DNA of 38,851 bases from JANXXV01 sp038230275 (GCA_038230275.1 JBBRNO010000049.1:1-38851); one strand, 5' to 3'. Counted from the first letter of the stretch, positions 23,519-32,161 are shown. Notes: generated from the letters alone by a model not told the origin. Made by a program: numbers and translations.

Positions 23519-25504
23519 ATGAGTCGTACGAAGAAAGCACTGCTGAAGTGGGCCGGTGTTGCGGCACTAGCCACATCGGGAGCAGCCTACGGACAGAGTC
23601 TGTCCATCGCGCTGCCGGAGAGAACCCGGCTGTTGCAGGATCAGAGAATCGATCTGGTGGTCGAGCTACGCAAAGCCACGGTAGGCGCCGGCTTCAAAGT
23701 CAGCGCCAACGGCCGCGATATTACCAGTCAGTTCAAGGCCCCGGCTCAGGTGGATCTGGACTGCGACGGCACACCCGATACGGTTTATCGTGCCGACCTG
23801 GTGGGCTTCAATGACATCGGCAACGTACGAATCGTCGCCACCGCCACCGCTGGTGGACAAAGTCTGGAAGCCATCAAGGATATTCAGGTCCGGCCGTTCA
23901 GCGTTCCTGCGAAAGGGCGCAATGTAGTGCTATTTATCGGTGACGCAATGGGCACTGCCTATCGCGATGCCGGACGCATCATCTCGCGTAGCGTGGAAAC
24001 AGTCCCCGGCGTCCGCGGTTTCCGCGAAGGCTTCTTCGACAAGCTGATGGAGATGGACAGAATGCCAATCAGCGGCATGGTGATGACCTACGCCTCCGAC
24101 CGCGTCATTCCAGATTCGGCCAACACCGCAACCGCCTGGGCTACCGGTAATAAGACTTTTGAAGGTGCGCTTGGCGTATTCGCGGATGGCACCGACTGCG
24201 TTTGGCGCGCTGCCGCGAATTCCTCCACCACCGGTTCCGCCACCGACAATCCTCGCGTCGAAACTCTATGGGAGTATCTGAAGCGCAAGTACAACTACCG
24301 CACCGGCATTGTTTCCACGGCCTTCATTACCGATGCCACCCCGGCCGGTCAAGGCGCGCATACCGCCAGCCGCGCCTATACCTTTGAAGTCGCCCGCCAG
24401 TACTTTGAAAACCCCATGCTCTCCGGTCAGCCCGGCTTCGACCTGATCCTCGGCGGCGGCAAGGAAGACTTCGACCCCGATATCCGGCTCGACGGGCGCG
24501 ACCTGGTGAAAGAGTTCCAGGGCAAAGGCTTTAAGTTCGTGTCCACCGCCACCGAGTTGAAGTCGATCACCGGCGCGGACTCGAAGGTGCTGGGTCTGTT
24601 CCGGCGCCCGAATACGGTGGCCCGGGCGTCCACCGGCATCCGTCCGACGGCGAACGGAAACATGGAAGTCGCCTATGACAAACTCCTGCTCTCCCGGCCG
24701 GCCAGCGAACCCGCTCCGGCGTTCGGCACTTGGACCGACCAACCGTTCCTCGATTTGATGACGCAAAAAGCGATTGAAGTCCTCGGTGGCGCCGACGGCA
24801 GCCAGCCGTTCGTCCTGATGGTGGAAGGCGCGTCAATCGACAAACAATCCCACCCCAATCACGCCGCAGGCACGATCTGGGATGTGATCGAACTTGACAA
24901 ATCAGTCGGCGTAGCCCGTGCATGGGCAAGCAAGCGCGCCACGCAGGACACGTTGATTGTGGTTTCCGCGGATCATGACCAGTCCATGTCCATCATCGGC
25001 ACCAACGTCATTGACGATGCCGACTTCACAGACCACAACACCGTGCTCAACGTGACCGTAAATCAACCCGTAGGAGAACAGAAGACCACCGTCATGAAGG
25101 ATTCCTACTCGAACGTGCGCGCCTCGTACGGGTATTTCAATTCGGGCGGCGATCCGAACACCAGCGGCATCGAAGGCCCCTTTGGCTTGACATATCAGAA
25201 CATCTCCAGAGAAGGCTTCCCGGACTACATTGACCAAAATGGAGACGGTTACCCTGAGAACCGCAAGGTAGGCGACAAGGGAACTCTGCGCCTCTCCGTC
25301 GGTTTCCGAACTGGAAATCACACCGGTTCGTCTGTTCCAGTTACCGCGGAAGGCCCTGGAGCCTTCCTCTTCACGGGATATATGGATCAGTCCGATCTTA
25401 CGTTCAAGATGGCGGCCGCACTGACCGGCGATACGGCGGAAGGCGATGCCTTCGTCAAGAACGTCCTGCAGAATCCCAAGTACCCGGCAACCTACGGCAA
25501 ATGA
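23519..25504 (+). CDS. Exported alkaline phosphatase (PhoA-type catalytic core)
   Basis: The product has 661 residues from the ATG at 23519, which has GGGGAGG just upstream; the open frame extends further left only as antisense of glpD. A signal peptide (1-25, ending AAYGQ) leads into an extra N-terminal beta-rich domain (about 28-125) that carries DLDCDGTPDTVYRADLVGF. The alkaline phosphatase core starts near 132: NVVLFIGDAMG with metal ligand Asp142, and DSANTATAWATG with nucleophile Ser200. SADHD, HPNHAAG and GNHTGSSVPV supply later metal ligands. It releases phosphate from organic esters in the periplasm. The 4-base overlap with the next gene suggests coupling. Confidence 0.93.
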   Translation: MSRTKKALLKWAGVAALATSGAAYGQSLSIALPERTRLLQDQRIDLVVELRKATVGAGFKVSANGRDITSQFKAPAQVDLDCDGTPDTVYRADLVGFNDIGNVRIVATATAGGQSLEAIKDIQVRPFSVPAKGRNVVLFIGDAMGTAYRDAGRIISRSVETVPGVRGFREGFFDKLMEMDRMPISGMVMTYASDRVIPDSANTATAWATGNKTFEGALGVFADGTDCVWRAAANSSTTGSATDNPRVETLWEYLKRKYNYRTGIVSTAFITDATPAGQGAHTASRAYTFEVARQYFENPMLSGQPGFDLILGGGKEDFDPDIRLDGRDLVKEFQGKGFKFVSTATELKSITGADSKVLGLFRRPNTVARASTGIRPTANGNMEVAYDKLLLSRPASEPAPAFGTWTDQPFLDLMTQKAIEVLGGADGSQPFVLMVEGASIDKQSHPNHAAGTIWDVIELDKSVGVARAWASKRATQDTLIVVSADHDQSMSIIGTNVIDDADFTDHNTVLNVTVNQPVGEQKTTVMKDSYSNVRASYGYFNSGGDPNTSGIEGPFGLTYQNISREGFPDYIDQNGDGYPENRKVGDKGTLRLSVGFRTGNHTGSSVPVTAEGPGAFLFTGYMDQSDLTFKMAAALTGDTAEGDAFVKNVLQNPKYPATYGK

Positions 25505-25995
25505 GACTACTCTTACTCCTGGCTTCACTGACTGTACTTCTTGGCGCGGAGGAACACTCCGCGCCGTCTTTATCTCAATTCACTCTTCACGAATCCATGG
25601 CGGACATTGCGGCCAGGTTCGGTAGCGGCGCGCATTCAGTGCGGGGCAATGGATTTGCCATTCTTGAGTATGGTGACGATTCGGCGGACCGTACCGAGCT
25701 AGGCTACGAATGGGTCTTCTACTTCGACATGCCCGGCGGCGCCATGGTCAGCGCGGCCTACAACACTGTTGCGGGAACCAGTATCAAATCGTACTTCCCG
25801 CCCGGCGCAACCAAAGTCCATCTCTACAAGAACGGAACTTCCTCAATGAGTGCCCTCTCACGCATTCTTCCCGATAACCGGATCCTGATCGCAGTGGGCG
25901 CCGCAAATCCGGAAAGCCGCTGTTCACAGTTAGTGTTGATCCGCCGTTCGGCGCTGGAGCGATTCTATCCCTGGATTGCAAAGGACCTGGAATAG
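25501..25995 (+). CDS. Small exported protein coupled to the alkaline phosphatase
   Basis: The product has 164 residues with a signal peptide (1-16, LLLLASLTVLLGAEE). The mature protein reads LSQFTLHESMADIAARFGSG, FAILEYGDDS, GYEWVFYFDMPGGAMVSAAY and RILPDNRILIAVGA. The ARFG...LEYG...WVFYF pattern is like proteins that carry a SmpA/OmlA-like exported fold, but I do not assign it. The ATG overlaps the phosphatase stop (ATGA). It stops one base before the stop of the opposing gene, with a hairpin at the junction. The function is unknown. Confidence 0.75.
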   Translation: MRLLLLLASLTVLLGAEEHSAPSLSQFTLHESMADIAARFGSGAHSVRGNGFAILEYGDDSADRTELGYEWVFYFDMPGGAMVSAAYNTVAGTSIKSYFPPGATKVHLYKNGTSSMSALSRILPDNRILIAVGAANPESRCSQLVLIRRSALERFYPWIAKDLE

Positions 25996-25996
25996 C

Positions 25997-26794
25997 TCAC
26001 TGCCAGTCGGCCGCTGTCTGCGTTTGCACAGCAGACAGCGTTCCATTGGAATTGCTGTGCAACGCGATCCCGGTGAATGTAAGCTCGTCATACCGGCCTG
26101 CTAAAGGGAAAACCACGGAGCACTCAACGGTTCCCCGTAATTCGACCAATTGCGGATACCTGGCGCCCAAGTTCAGAATCAACTGCGACGGGTTCTTCTC
26201 GTCGCTCAAAATCAACTTGTCACTTAGAATAATATTCGACTTCTCGTCGCGGATGATCACGCTCACCGACGCACCCACCGTCTCGGAAACCAGAGCGATA
26301 CGAGTGCCGCCGCCATTTGTATGGTCGAACGGTAACACAAATTTACGTTCCAGCGCCGCCGTCATGGGCATTGTCGTTTCCGCCGGTGTGTGTTCCGGCT
26401 GAGAGTACCGCAAGGTGATCGACGCCGCCAGCTTCTGACCGCTGATTGAGAACACTTGCCCATACCCGATTGATAACTGATCCGCCGCGCCAGGCGTGGT
26501 AATAGTGATAGAGCCACCGCCCGGAATGGTTCCAAGTATTCCGTCGCTTTGGACGCGGATGCCGTCCCCAGTCACTTCCAATCCCCAGTTGTCGCCAAGG
26601 GATGTACCCGGATTAAGATTCATCTGAAACAGTGCCGGATCCCGATCTAGATTCGTCACGGTAATAATCGATTTCCATCCGCCCCCATCCATGACAAACG
26701 GAAAATAACGGTCGTTTGGGCTGACCGTTGCCGCTGGCAGCAGCGCCGTCGCGATCACGGCCGCAAAGATACACTTGGCATTTATATTGAGCAT
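25997..26794 (-). CDS. Secreted beta-rich protein of unknown function
   Basis: The product has 265 residues with a signal peptide (1-22, ending LLPAATV). The mature part begins PNDRYFPFVMDGGGWKSIIT, VTNLDRDPALFQMN, a start I associate with secreted acidobacterial proteins of repeated beta-sandwich type. It is rich in Thr, Ser and Gly with alternating hydrophobic residues and few cysteines. No enzyme motif is visible. The last 15 codons contain one arm pair of a strong hairpin. It is probably an extracellular or surface protein; alternative roles cannot be judged from sequence alone. Confidence 0.7.
   Translation of the reverse strand: MLNINAKCIFAAVIATALLPAATVSPNDRYFPFVMDGGGWKSIITVTNLDRDPALFQMNLNPGTSLGDNWGLEVTGDGIRVQSDGILGTIPGGGSITITTPGAADQLSIGYGQVFSISGQKLAASITLRYSQPEHTPAETTMPMTAALERKFVLPFDHTNGGGTRIALVSETVGASVSVIIRDEKSNIILSDKLILSDEKNPSQLILNLGARYPQLVELRGTVECSVVFPLAGRYDELTFTGIALHSNSNGTLSAVQTQTAADWQ
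26012..26040. terminator. Perfect 10-bp hairpin at a convergent gene junction
   Basis: CGCTGTCTGC (26012-26021) and GCAGACAGCG (26031-26040) form a perfect stem with a 9-base loop. It sits just after the rightward gene ending at 25995 and within the last codons of the leftward gene. There is no clear U-run on either side, so it may act as a bidirectional end or a roadblock. Confidence 0.45.
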
Positions 26795-26840
26795 CCCGGC
26801 AAGTATAAACGTCTAAAGTTACGTAAGCATGTCGATTGCA

Positions 26841-26876
26841 TTAAAACGAAAAGGCCGCCTCAAATCGAGACGGCCT
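26841..26876 (-). terminator. Rho-independent terminator of adenosylhomocysteinase
   Basis: On the minus strand AGGCCGTCTC pairs with GAGGCGGCCT (one mismatch) around a 5-base loop, followed by TTTTCGTTTT. It starts 23 bases after the stop at 26900. Shape and U-tract are typical. Confidence 0.85.
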
Positions 26877-26899
26877 CCACATTCACAACCCAGCGGTTC

Positions 26900-28330
26900 T
26901 TAGTAGCGATACGTATCAGGCTTGTACGGACCCTCTTGCGGGACCCCGATATAGTCGGCCTGCTGCGGTGTCAGCGTCGTCAATTTCACGCCGATCTTCT
27001 CCAGGTGCAACCGCGCCACTTCTTCGTCCAGGTACTTCGGCAGTGTGTACACACCCACCTTGTAGGTGTCCTTGTTCTTCCACAGATCCAGCTGAGCGAG
27101 CGTCTGATTGGCGAAACTGTTAGACATCACAAAGCTCGGATGCCCAGTGGCGCAACCCAGATTCACCAACCGCCCTTCCGCCAGCATGAAAATCGCATGG
27201 CCATCGGGGAACGTGTATTTATCAACCTGCGGCTTGATGTTCAACCGCTCCACCCCGGCAGCCTGGTTCAACCGGTCCACTTGAATTTCATTATCGAAGT
27301 GGCCGATGTTGCAAACAATCGCCTGGTCCTTCATGCGACTCATGTGTTCCAAAGTCAGGATATCCACGTTGCCGGTACAAGTGACGTAGATGTCGCCAAG
27401 TCCCAGGGTGTCTTCCACGGTGGTTACCTGGTAGCCTTCCATCGCCGCTTGTAATGCATTGATCGGGTCGATCTCAGTCACAATTACCCGCGCGCCCATG
27501 CCCCGCAGCGATTGCGCCGAACCCTTGCCCACATCGCCATATCCGCAGATCACCGCGACTTTACCGGCCAACATCACATCGGTGGCGCGCTTGATGCCAT
27601 CCGCCAACGACTCGCGGCAGCCATACAGATTGTCGAACTTCGACTTCGTCACCGAATCGTTCACATTGATGGACGGCACCAGCAGTTTGCCTTCCTGTTG
27701 CATTTTGTACAAGCGGTGCACGCCGGTCGTCGTCTCTTCCGAAACACCGCGCCATGCAGCCACCATGGTGTGCCAGCGGGTAGGGTCTTCCGCATAGACC
27801 TTCTTCAGCAGGTCTTTGATTACTTTCTCTTCGTGGCTGCCCGACGGAGTATTCACCCAATCGCTGCCGTTCTCCAGTTCATATCCCTTATGCAGCAGCA
27901 GTGTTACATCGCCGCCGTCGTCCACAACCAACTCAGGGCCTTTGCCGCCCGGATGACTCACTGCTTTATAAGTGCATTCCCAATACTCTTCCAGCGATTC
28001 GCCCTTCCAGGCAAATACCGGAACTCCCGCCGCCGCAATCGCCGCTGCCGCGTGGTCCTGCGTAGAGAAAATGTTGCAGCTGGCCCAACGCACATCGGCG
28101 CCAAGGTCCACTAGCGTTTCAATCAATACGGCCGTCTGAATGGTCATGTGCAGCGACCCAGTGACGCGCACGCCAGCCAGCGGTCTGTCCTTCGCGTACT
28201 TCTTGCGGATGGACATCAAACCGGGCATCTCGAACTCAGCGATCGAGATTTCTTTTCGGCCCCAATCGGCCAGATTTATGTCGGCCACCGTGTACTCGGT
28301 AGCCACAGGGGTAGTGAGGACAGTGCTCAT
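26900..28330 (-). CDS. ahcY: Adenosylhomocysteinase
   Basis: The product has 476 residues from the ATG at 28330 (MSTVLTTPVATEY, DINLADWGRKEI); the frame is open 70 codons further but that part covers the divergent gene and is not family-like. The enzyme splits S-adenosylhomocysteine to adenosine and homocysteine with tightly bound NAD. The substrate segment SLHMTIQTAVLIETL, the NAD site VICGYGDVGKGSAQSL, and the conserved ending GPYKPDTYRY are all present. It is the longer bacterial form with a ~40-residue insertion. It is divergent from an ArsR-methyltransferase gene across a 24-bp palindrome and ends in a clear terminator. Confidence 0.97.
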   Translation of the reverse strand: MSTVLTTPVATEYTVADINLADWGRKEISIAEFEMPGLMSIRKKYAKDRPLAGVRVTGSLHMTIQTAVLIETLVDLGADVRWASCNIFSTQDHAAAAIAAAGVPVFAWKGESLEEYWECTYKAVSHPGGKGPELVVDDGGDVTLLLHKGYELENGSDWVNTPSGSHEEKVIKDLLKKVYAEDPTRWHTMVAAWRGVSEETTTGVHRLYKMQQEGKLLVPSINVNDSVTKSKFDNLYGCRESLADGIKRATDVMLAGKVAVICGYGDVGKGSAQSLRGMGARVIVTEIDPINALQAAMEGYQVTTVEDTLGLGDIYVTCTGNVDILTLEHMSRMKDQAIVCNIGHFDNEIQVDRLNQAAGVERLNIKPQVDKYTFPDGHAIFMLAEGRLVNLGCATGHPSFVMSNSFANQTLAQLDLWKNKDTYKVGVYTLPKYLDEEVARLHLEKIGVKLTTLTPQQADYIGVPQEGPYKPDTYRY

Positions 28331-28364
28331 ATGTATGATCTTGCTCCGAAGAATAGAATAACAC

Positions 28365-28388
28365 ATCAACGAATCATGATTTGTTGAT
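28365..28388. promoter_or_regulatory. 24-bp near-perfect palindrome between ahcY and arsR-methyltransferase gene
   Basis: Left arm ATCAACGAATCA and right arm TGATTTGTTGAT match as reverse complements except for one pair. It is centred in a 73-base divergent gap, 34 bases from the ahcY start and 15 bases from the regulator's GTG. Size and symmetry suit a dimeric winged-helix repressor of the ArsR type. It is the best candidate site for the adjacent regulator, controlling both genes. Confidence 0.7.
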
Positions 28389-28403
28389 ACACTACTTTTA
28401 CAA

Positions 28404-29336
28404 GTGGCAGGATTTTTGAAAGCATTGCGACTGTTGGGCGACGAAGGGCGCGTCCGTATTCTGCGCCTCCTCGACAAAGAAGAACTGAGCGTGGCTGAAC
28501 TACAGGAGATCCTCGGTATGGGCCAGAGCCGCATCTCCATGCAGCTATCGCAATTGAAGCAGGCCGGCTTTGTAGATGTTCGTCGCGCAGGCCAGAAGAG
28601 TCTCTATCGCCTGGCTGCCCCCAACGGATCAAAGGCAATCCTCACCGAAACCCTGGAGCGCAGCACGTCTGAAATCGCCGATGCCCGCCAGGACGATGGC
28701 GCTCTGGAACTGATTCTCAGCAAGCGTAAAAACAAACTGCGCAGCTACTTCGACGAACTCGCCGGCCGCTTCGGACGCAACTATGTTCCCGGCCGCAGTT
28801 GGGAAGGTTTGGCGGAAGTTTTGTTGCGCCTTCTGCCTCCCTTGGTAATAGCGGATCTCGGCGCGGGCGAAGGCACCATCGCACTTCTATTGGCCCAACG
28901 GGCCGAGCGAGTGATCGCCGTCGATAGTTCCCCCAAGATGGTGGAATACGGAACAGGCTTGGCGCGCAGCAATGGCGTGAAGAATCTGGAATACCGGCTC
29001 GGCGACCTGGAAGAGCTCCCCATCGAGAATAGCCGCGTGGACCTGGCGCTCCTGCATCAGAGCCTGCATCACGCCATGCATCCCCAGAAAGCCATCGAAG
29101 AAGCGAGGCGCATACTCCGGCCCGGTGGGCGCATCGTAATACTTGATCTAGTGAAACACGGCTTTGAGGAAGCCCGGGATCTCTACGCCGATGTCTGGCT
29201 GGGCTTCTCGCAAATCGAACTGATGGAGTTGCTCCGCAAAGCGCATTTCGAAGACGTCGAAATCTCAGTGGTCCATCGTGAACCGGAGGCGCCACACTTT
29301 GAGACAATCATGGCTGTGGGAATTCGCCGAAGATGA
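28404..29336 (+). CDS. ArsR-family regulator fused to a SAM-dependent methyltransferase
   Basis: The product has 310 residues from a GTG at 28404 (MAGFLKALRLLGDEGRVRIL). Residues 5-70 form an ArsR winged helix (LSVAELQEILGMGQSRIS, MQLSQLKQAGFVDVRRAGQK, SLYRL). The thiol metal-site Cys residues of metal-sensing ArsR proteins are absent. Residues about 145-260 form a class I methyltransferase fold: VIADLGAGEGTIALLLAQR (motif I), IAVDSSPKMVEYG, and a LALLHQSLHHAMHPQKA stretch. Such fusions may sense SAM or SAH. It faces ahcY across a palindrome, as SAH-responsive regulators of the SAM cycle do. The stop overlaps the octaheme cytochrome ATG (ATGA). No ribosome site is obvious before the GTG. Confidence 0.9.
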   Translation: MAGFLKALRLLGDEGRVRILRLLDKEELSVAELQEILGMGQSRISMQLSQLKQAGFVDVRRAGQKSLYRLAAPNGSKAILTETLERSTSEIADARQDDGALELILSKRKNKLRSYFDELAGRFGRNYVPGRSWEGLAEVLLRLLPPLVIADLGAGEGTIALLLAQRAERVIAVDSSPKMVEYGTGLARSNGVKNLEYRLGDLEELPIENSRVDLALLHQSLHHAMHPQKAIEEARRILRPGGRIVILDLVKHGFEEARDLYADVWLGFSQIELMELLRKAHFEDVEISVVHREPEAPHFETIMAVGIRRR

Positions 29337-30526
29337 AACTAGTCACCATTGCACTGATTCATTTGACTTCACTTGCAGCCGCCCAGACGCCGCCTCCAAA
29401 CACCTACACCGGCTCCCAAGCGTGCGCCACGTGCCATTCCGCCACCTTTGAGCGCTGGAAGAAGACGCGGATGGCCAATGTGGTGCAAGATCCGAAGGTA
29501 CACCCTGAGGCCATTATTCCGGATCTGTCCAAGCCGGATCCGCTGCTGACGTTTAAGAAGGAGGACATCGCCTTTACGTACGGTAGTAAATGGAAGCAGC
29601 GCTACTTTACAAAAATCGGCGACGACTACTTCGCTTTCCCCGCACAGTGGGACGTCAAGAACGCCATCTGGCGGCCCTACTATGCGAAGCCCGGGACCGA
29701 TTGGTGGGTGCCGCACTATCCTGCCGATCAAATGCAGCGTCCCACCGGGCCGCTGTGCGATGGCTGCCATTCCGTGAACTACAACGTCGCCACGAAACAA
29801 GTCACCGAATGGAACGTGGGGTGCGAGAAATGTCATGGCGCCGGCGGCGCGCACGTCAAGCGCCCCTCCCGCGTGAACATCGTCAATCCCGCCCGGTTGG
29901 ACTTCGTGCGCGCGAACGACGTTTGCCTCCAATGCCACACCCAAGGCAAGCCGAAGAACAATCCGATCAACGGCAAATACTACGATTGGCCCGTGGGCTT
30001 TGAGCCAGGCAACAAACTAAGCGATACCTGGGAACTGGAAGAGCACAAACTGGGCGAGACCTCGTTCACTCACTTCGCCGACGGCTCGGCGCACAAGAAC
30101 CGCATGCAGGGCAATGAATTCGTCACCAGCCGGATGCATGCCCGTGGCGTAACCTGCTTCAGTTGCCACGACGTTCACGGCACCGCCAACGCGGCCGATG
30201 TCATCAAGCCCGGCAACGCCATGTGCCTCACCTGCCACGGCCCGAACTCGCCCAACGGACCGTCTGGAACCCTGGAACAGCACTCACATCACAAAACCGG
30301 CAGCACCGGCAGTGAATGTATTGCCTGTCACATGCCAGCCATCGCCCAGACCATTGCCGATGTCAACGTCCGCACCCACACTTTCAAATTCATCACGCCC
30401 GCCGCCAGCGAGAAGTACAAAATCCCGAATGCCTGTGTAACGTGTCACAAGGGCCAGAACAATGCCTGGGCAACAAAGCAACTGGAAAGTTGGCCCAACT
30501 TTTCATCCTGGCGTATGGCGCAATAA
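29333..30526 (+). CDS. Octaheme c-type cytochrome
   Basis: The product has 397 residues. A signal peptide (1-18, ending LAAAQ) sends it to the periplasm. Eight CxxCH heme sites start at about residues 31, 142, 164, 198, 275, 298, 329 and 368 (CATCH, CDGCH, CEKCH, CLQCH, CFSCH, CLTCH, CIACH, CVTCH). The wide first spacing and conserved blocks such as YGSKWKQRYFTKIGDDY and THFADGSAHKNRMQGNEFV match cytochrome c554-like proteins of Acidobacteria and Planctomycetes, some of which carry TPR repeats; none are seen here. It probably moves electrons or reduces a nitrogen or sulfur compound; the substrate is unknown. Its ATG overlaps the ArsR-methyltransferase stop. Confidence 0.93.
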   Translation: MKLVTIALIHLTSLAAAQTPPPNTYTGSQACATCHSATFERWKKTRMANVVQDPKVHPEAIIPDLSKPDPLLTFKKEDIAFTYGSKWKQRYFTKIGDDYFAFPAQWDVKNAIWRPYYAKPGTDWWVPHYPADQMQRPTGPLCDGCHSVNYNVATKQVTEWNVGCEKCHGAGGAHVKRPSRVNIVNPARLDFVRANDVCLQCHTQGKPKNNPINGKYYDWPVGFEPGNKLSDTWELEEHKLGETSFTHFADGSAHKNRMQGNEFVTSRMHARGVTCFSCHDVHGTANAADVIKPGNAMCLTCHGPNSPNGPSGTLEQHSHHKTGSTGSECIACHMPAIAQTIADVNVRTHTFKFITPAASEKYKIPNACVTCHKGQNNAWATKQLESWPNFSSWRMAQ

Positions 30527-30568
30527 ACTGGGATATGTTGCCATCCGGCCTCCCATCCCGGGCATATG

Positions 30569-30574
30569 TATAAT
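30569..30574 (+). promoter_or_regulatory. TATAAT -10 box before the ECF sigma gene
   Basis: A perfect TATAAT lies 7 bases before the GTG at 30582. A transcript starting there would be leaderless with GTG first. No good -35 lies 16-18 bases upstream (TTGCCA is 25 bases away), so the call is tentative. Confidence 0.4.
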
Positions 30575-30575
30575 C

Positions 30576-31175
30576 GTGAACGTGGCAATCGCATCGGCTA
30601 CCGGCAGCCAGTTGGAAGATTCCCGCCAATCGACTTGGAAGCTCCTGGTGGAGCGCATGGCGCAAGGAAATCACGCGGCTCTTTCCGACTTGTACGATCA
30701 GTCCAGCGGCATCCTATACGCGCTCGCACTCCGCATTGTCCGGAATGCGAACGATGCGGAGGAAGCCGTGCACGATGCCTATTGGCGCGCGTGGCGCTAT
30801 GCAGGCGTCTACAACGCCGAACGCGGATCGGTTCTGTCGTGGCTCATATTGATGACGCGCTCCAGCGGTATCGACCGCCTTCGCGCAACCAAGCGGCATC
30901 TAGCCGCGCATTCTATCGATGACCATTTCCAGGCCGAGTCTCCACTCGATTCTCCCGAGACCGAAGTTGCGTCAAACCAGAAGCAGCATCGTATTCGCGC
31001 CGCCATCCGTCAACTATCGGAAGACCAGCGCGAGGCAATCGAACTCGCCTTCTTTGGCGGGCTCACCCATGCTGAGCTCGCCATGCAGCTTAACCTGCCC
31101 CTGGGAACCATTAAGACTCGCATTCGCACCGGGCTCCAACGGATGCGCGCCGCTCTGGGGGACCTGAGCATATGA
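30576..31175 (+). CDS. ECF-type RNA polymerase sigma factor
   Basis: The product has about 199 residues from GTG 30576 (VNVAIASATGSQLEDS); the next GTG at 30582 is as likely and would make it leaderless. Region 2 covers about 30-100 (HAALSDLYDQSSGILYALAL, IVRNANDAEEAVHDAYWRAW), including the -10 recognition helix and WLILMTRSSGIDRLRATKR. Region 4 covers about 145-190 (LSEDQREAIELAFFGGLTHA, LPLGTIKTRIRTGLQRM). There is no region 3, as in extracytoplasmic-function sigma factors. The stop overlaps the anti-sigma ATG by 4 bases. It directs RNA polymerase to stress genes, probably under the control of the next protein. Confidence 0.92.
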   Translation: MNVAIASATGSQLEDSRQSTWKLLVERMAQGNHAALSDLYDQSSGILYALALRIVRNANDAEEAVHDAYWRAWRYAGVYNAERGSVLSWLILMTRSSGIDRLRATKRHLAAHSIDDHFQAESPLDSPETEVASNQKQHRIRAAIRQLSEDQREAIELAFFGGLTHAELAMQLNLPLGTIKTRIRTGLQRMRAALGDLSI

Positions 31176-31771
31176 GCGGCGTGAAAGATAACCAGATGCC
31201 CGAAACCCCTGACGGTTTGGAGAACGAAGCCGCCCTTTACGCGTTGGGGGTGTTGGACTCGGAGTCCGCCGCGCGCTTTGAGGAACTGCTGTCGCGGGAT
31301 GCAGCTGCGGAGGCGGCGCTGCGAATGTACGATTCCGCCGCCGCTCTCCTTGCCGAATCGTTAGAGCCGGTGGCCCCCCCGCCGCAATTGAAGCAGCGGC
31401 TTCTCGAACGAATCCAAGCCGCCGCCGCGCCTCACGTGGACGCTCCCAGCTTGGGCGCGGTCCGCGCGGACGAAGGAAAGTGGAAGCCGGCCGGTGTACC
31501 GGGCGTAACTTATAAGAAGCTGTATCTGGACCGGATCGCGGGCCTGGTGACGACGCTGGTACGAATGGAACCGGGATCAGTCTATCCTGCTCATCGCCAT
31601 TCCCGCACTGAGCAGTGCCTGGTGCTGGAAGGCGACCTGATTCACGACGAACACGTCTATCACCCGGGCGACTTCACCTGGGCCCAGGCCGGAACCATCG
31701 ACCCCATGCTGCGAACCGAACACGGTAATTTGCTGTTCATCATCTCAGGAGAGGAAGACCAACGGTTGTAG
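31172..31771 (+). CDS. ChrR-like cupin anti-sigma factor
   Basis: The product has 199 residues. The N-terminal part (about 15-90) is a helical anti-sigma-like domain (ENEAALYALGVLDSESAARF). It lacks the HxxxCxxC zinc site of ChrR, so it would have to bind sigma without zinc. The C-terminal part (about 100-195) is a cupin: MEPGSVYPAHRHSRTEQCLV with His141, His143 and Glu147 as metal ligands, and LEGDLIHDEHVYHPGDFTWA. ChrR cupins sense singlet oxygen or other oxidants, release their sigma factor and start a stress response. The ATGA overlap with the sigma gene supports a pair. The signal here is unproven. Confidence 0.88.
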   Translation: MSGVKDNQMPETPDGLENEAALYALGVLDSESAARFEELLSRDAAAEAALRMYDSAAALLAESLEPVAPPPQLKQRLLERIQAAAAPHVDAPSLGAVRADEGKWKPAGVPGVTYKKLYLDRIAGLVTTLVRMEPGSVYPAHRHSRTEQCLVLEGDLIHDEHVYHPGDFTWAQAGTIDPMLRTEHGNLLFIISGEEDQRL

Positions 31772-31792
31772 AGAGACCTGAATCCCACCCAT

Positions 31793-32161
31793 ATGCCTCG
31801 ACTCATCCCGCAAGCCACCCGCATTGAAGCGGCCGGCAACAAACCTAAACTCATTGATGAATACATCGGTCGCGTCAACACCGGAACATCGACCGCCAGC
31901 GTGGCCCACATGCGCAGCCCGTCGGGTTGGGTGGAGCCCGGCCAAACGCCCGCATTCGAAGAATTCACCATCGTTCTGAAGGGAATGCTCCGCGTGGAGC
32001 ACAGAGTAGGAGTGATTGATGTGCGTGCCGGCCAAGCCATCATCACCAGTCCCGGCGAATGGGTCCGCTACAGCACTCCCGAACCAGATGGCGCCGAATA
32101 TATCGCTGTCTGCCTGCCGGCCTTTTCCATGGAATCGGTCCACCGGGATGCACCGGGCTGA
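31793..32161 (+). CDS. Single-domain cupin protein
   Basis: The product has 122 residues and one cupin barrel: MRSPSGWVEPGQTPAFEEFT, IVLKGMLRVEHRVGVIDVRA, GQAIITSPGEWVRYSTP and AEYIAVCLPAFSM. The usual HxHxxxxE first motif is degenerate here (PGQTPAFEEF), so metal binding is doubtful. Cupins of this size often bind small molecules or act in stress responses. It lies 21 bases after the anti-sigma gene and may be part of its operon. Start ATG at 31793. The function is not known. Confidence 0.8.
   Translation: MPRLIPQATRIEAAGNKPKLIDEYIGRVNTGTSTASVAHMRSPSGWVEPGQTPAFEEFTIVLKGMLRVEHRVGVIDVRAGQAIITSPGEWVRYSTPEPDGAEYIAVCLPAFSMESVHRDAPG

Noticed and set aside
24902..25528. 208-codon leftward frame inside the alkaline phosphatase gene
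   Set aside because: Antisense shadow with no recognisable content.
28331..28403. SAH riboswitch before ahcY
   Set aside because: The gap is only 73 bases, is filled by a palindrome, and shows no riboswitch core.
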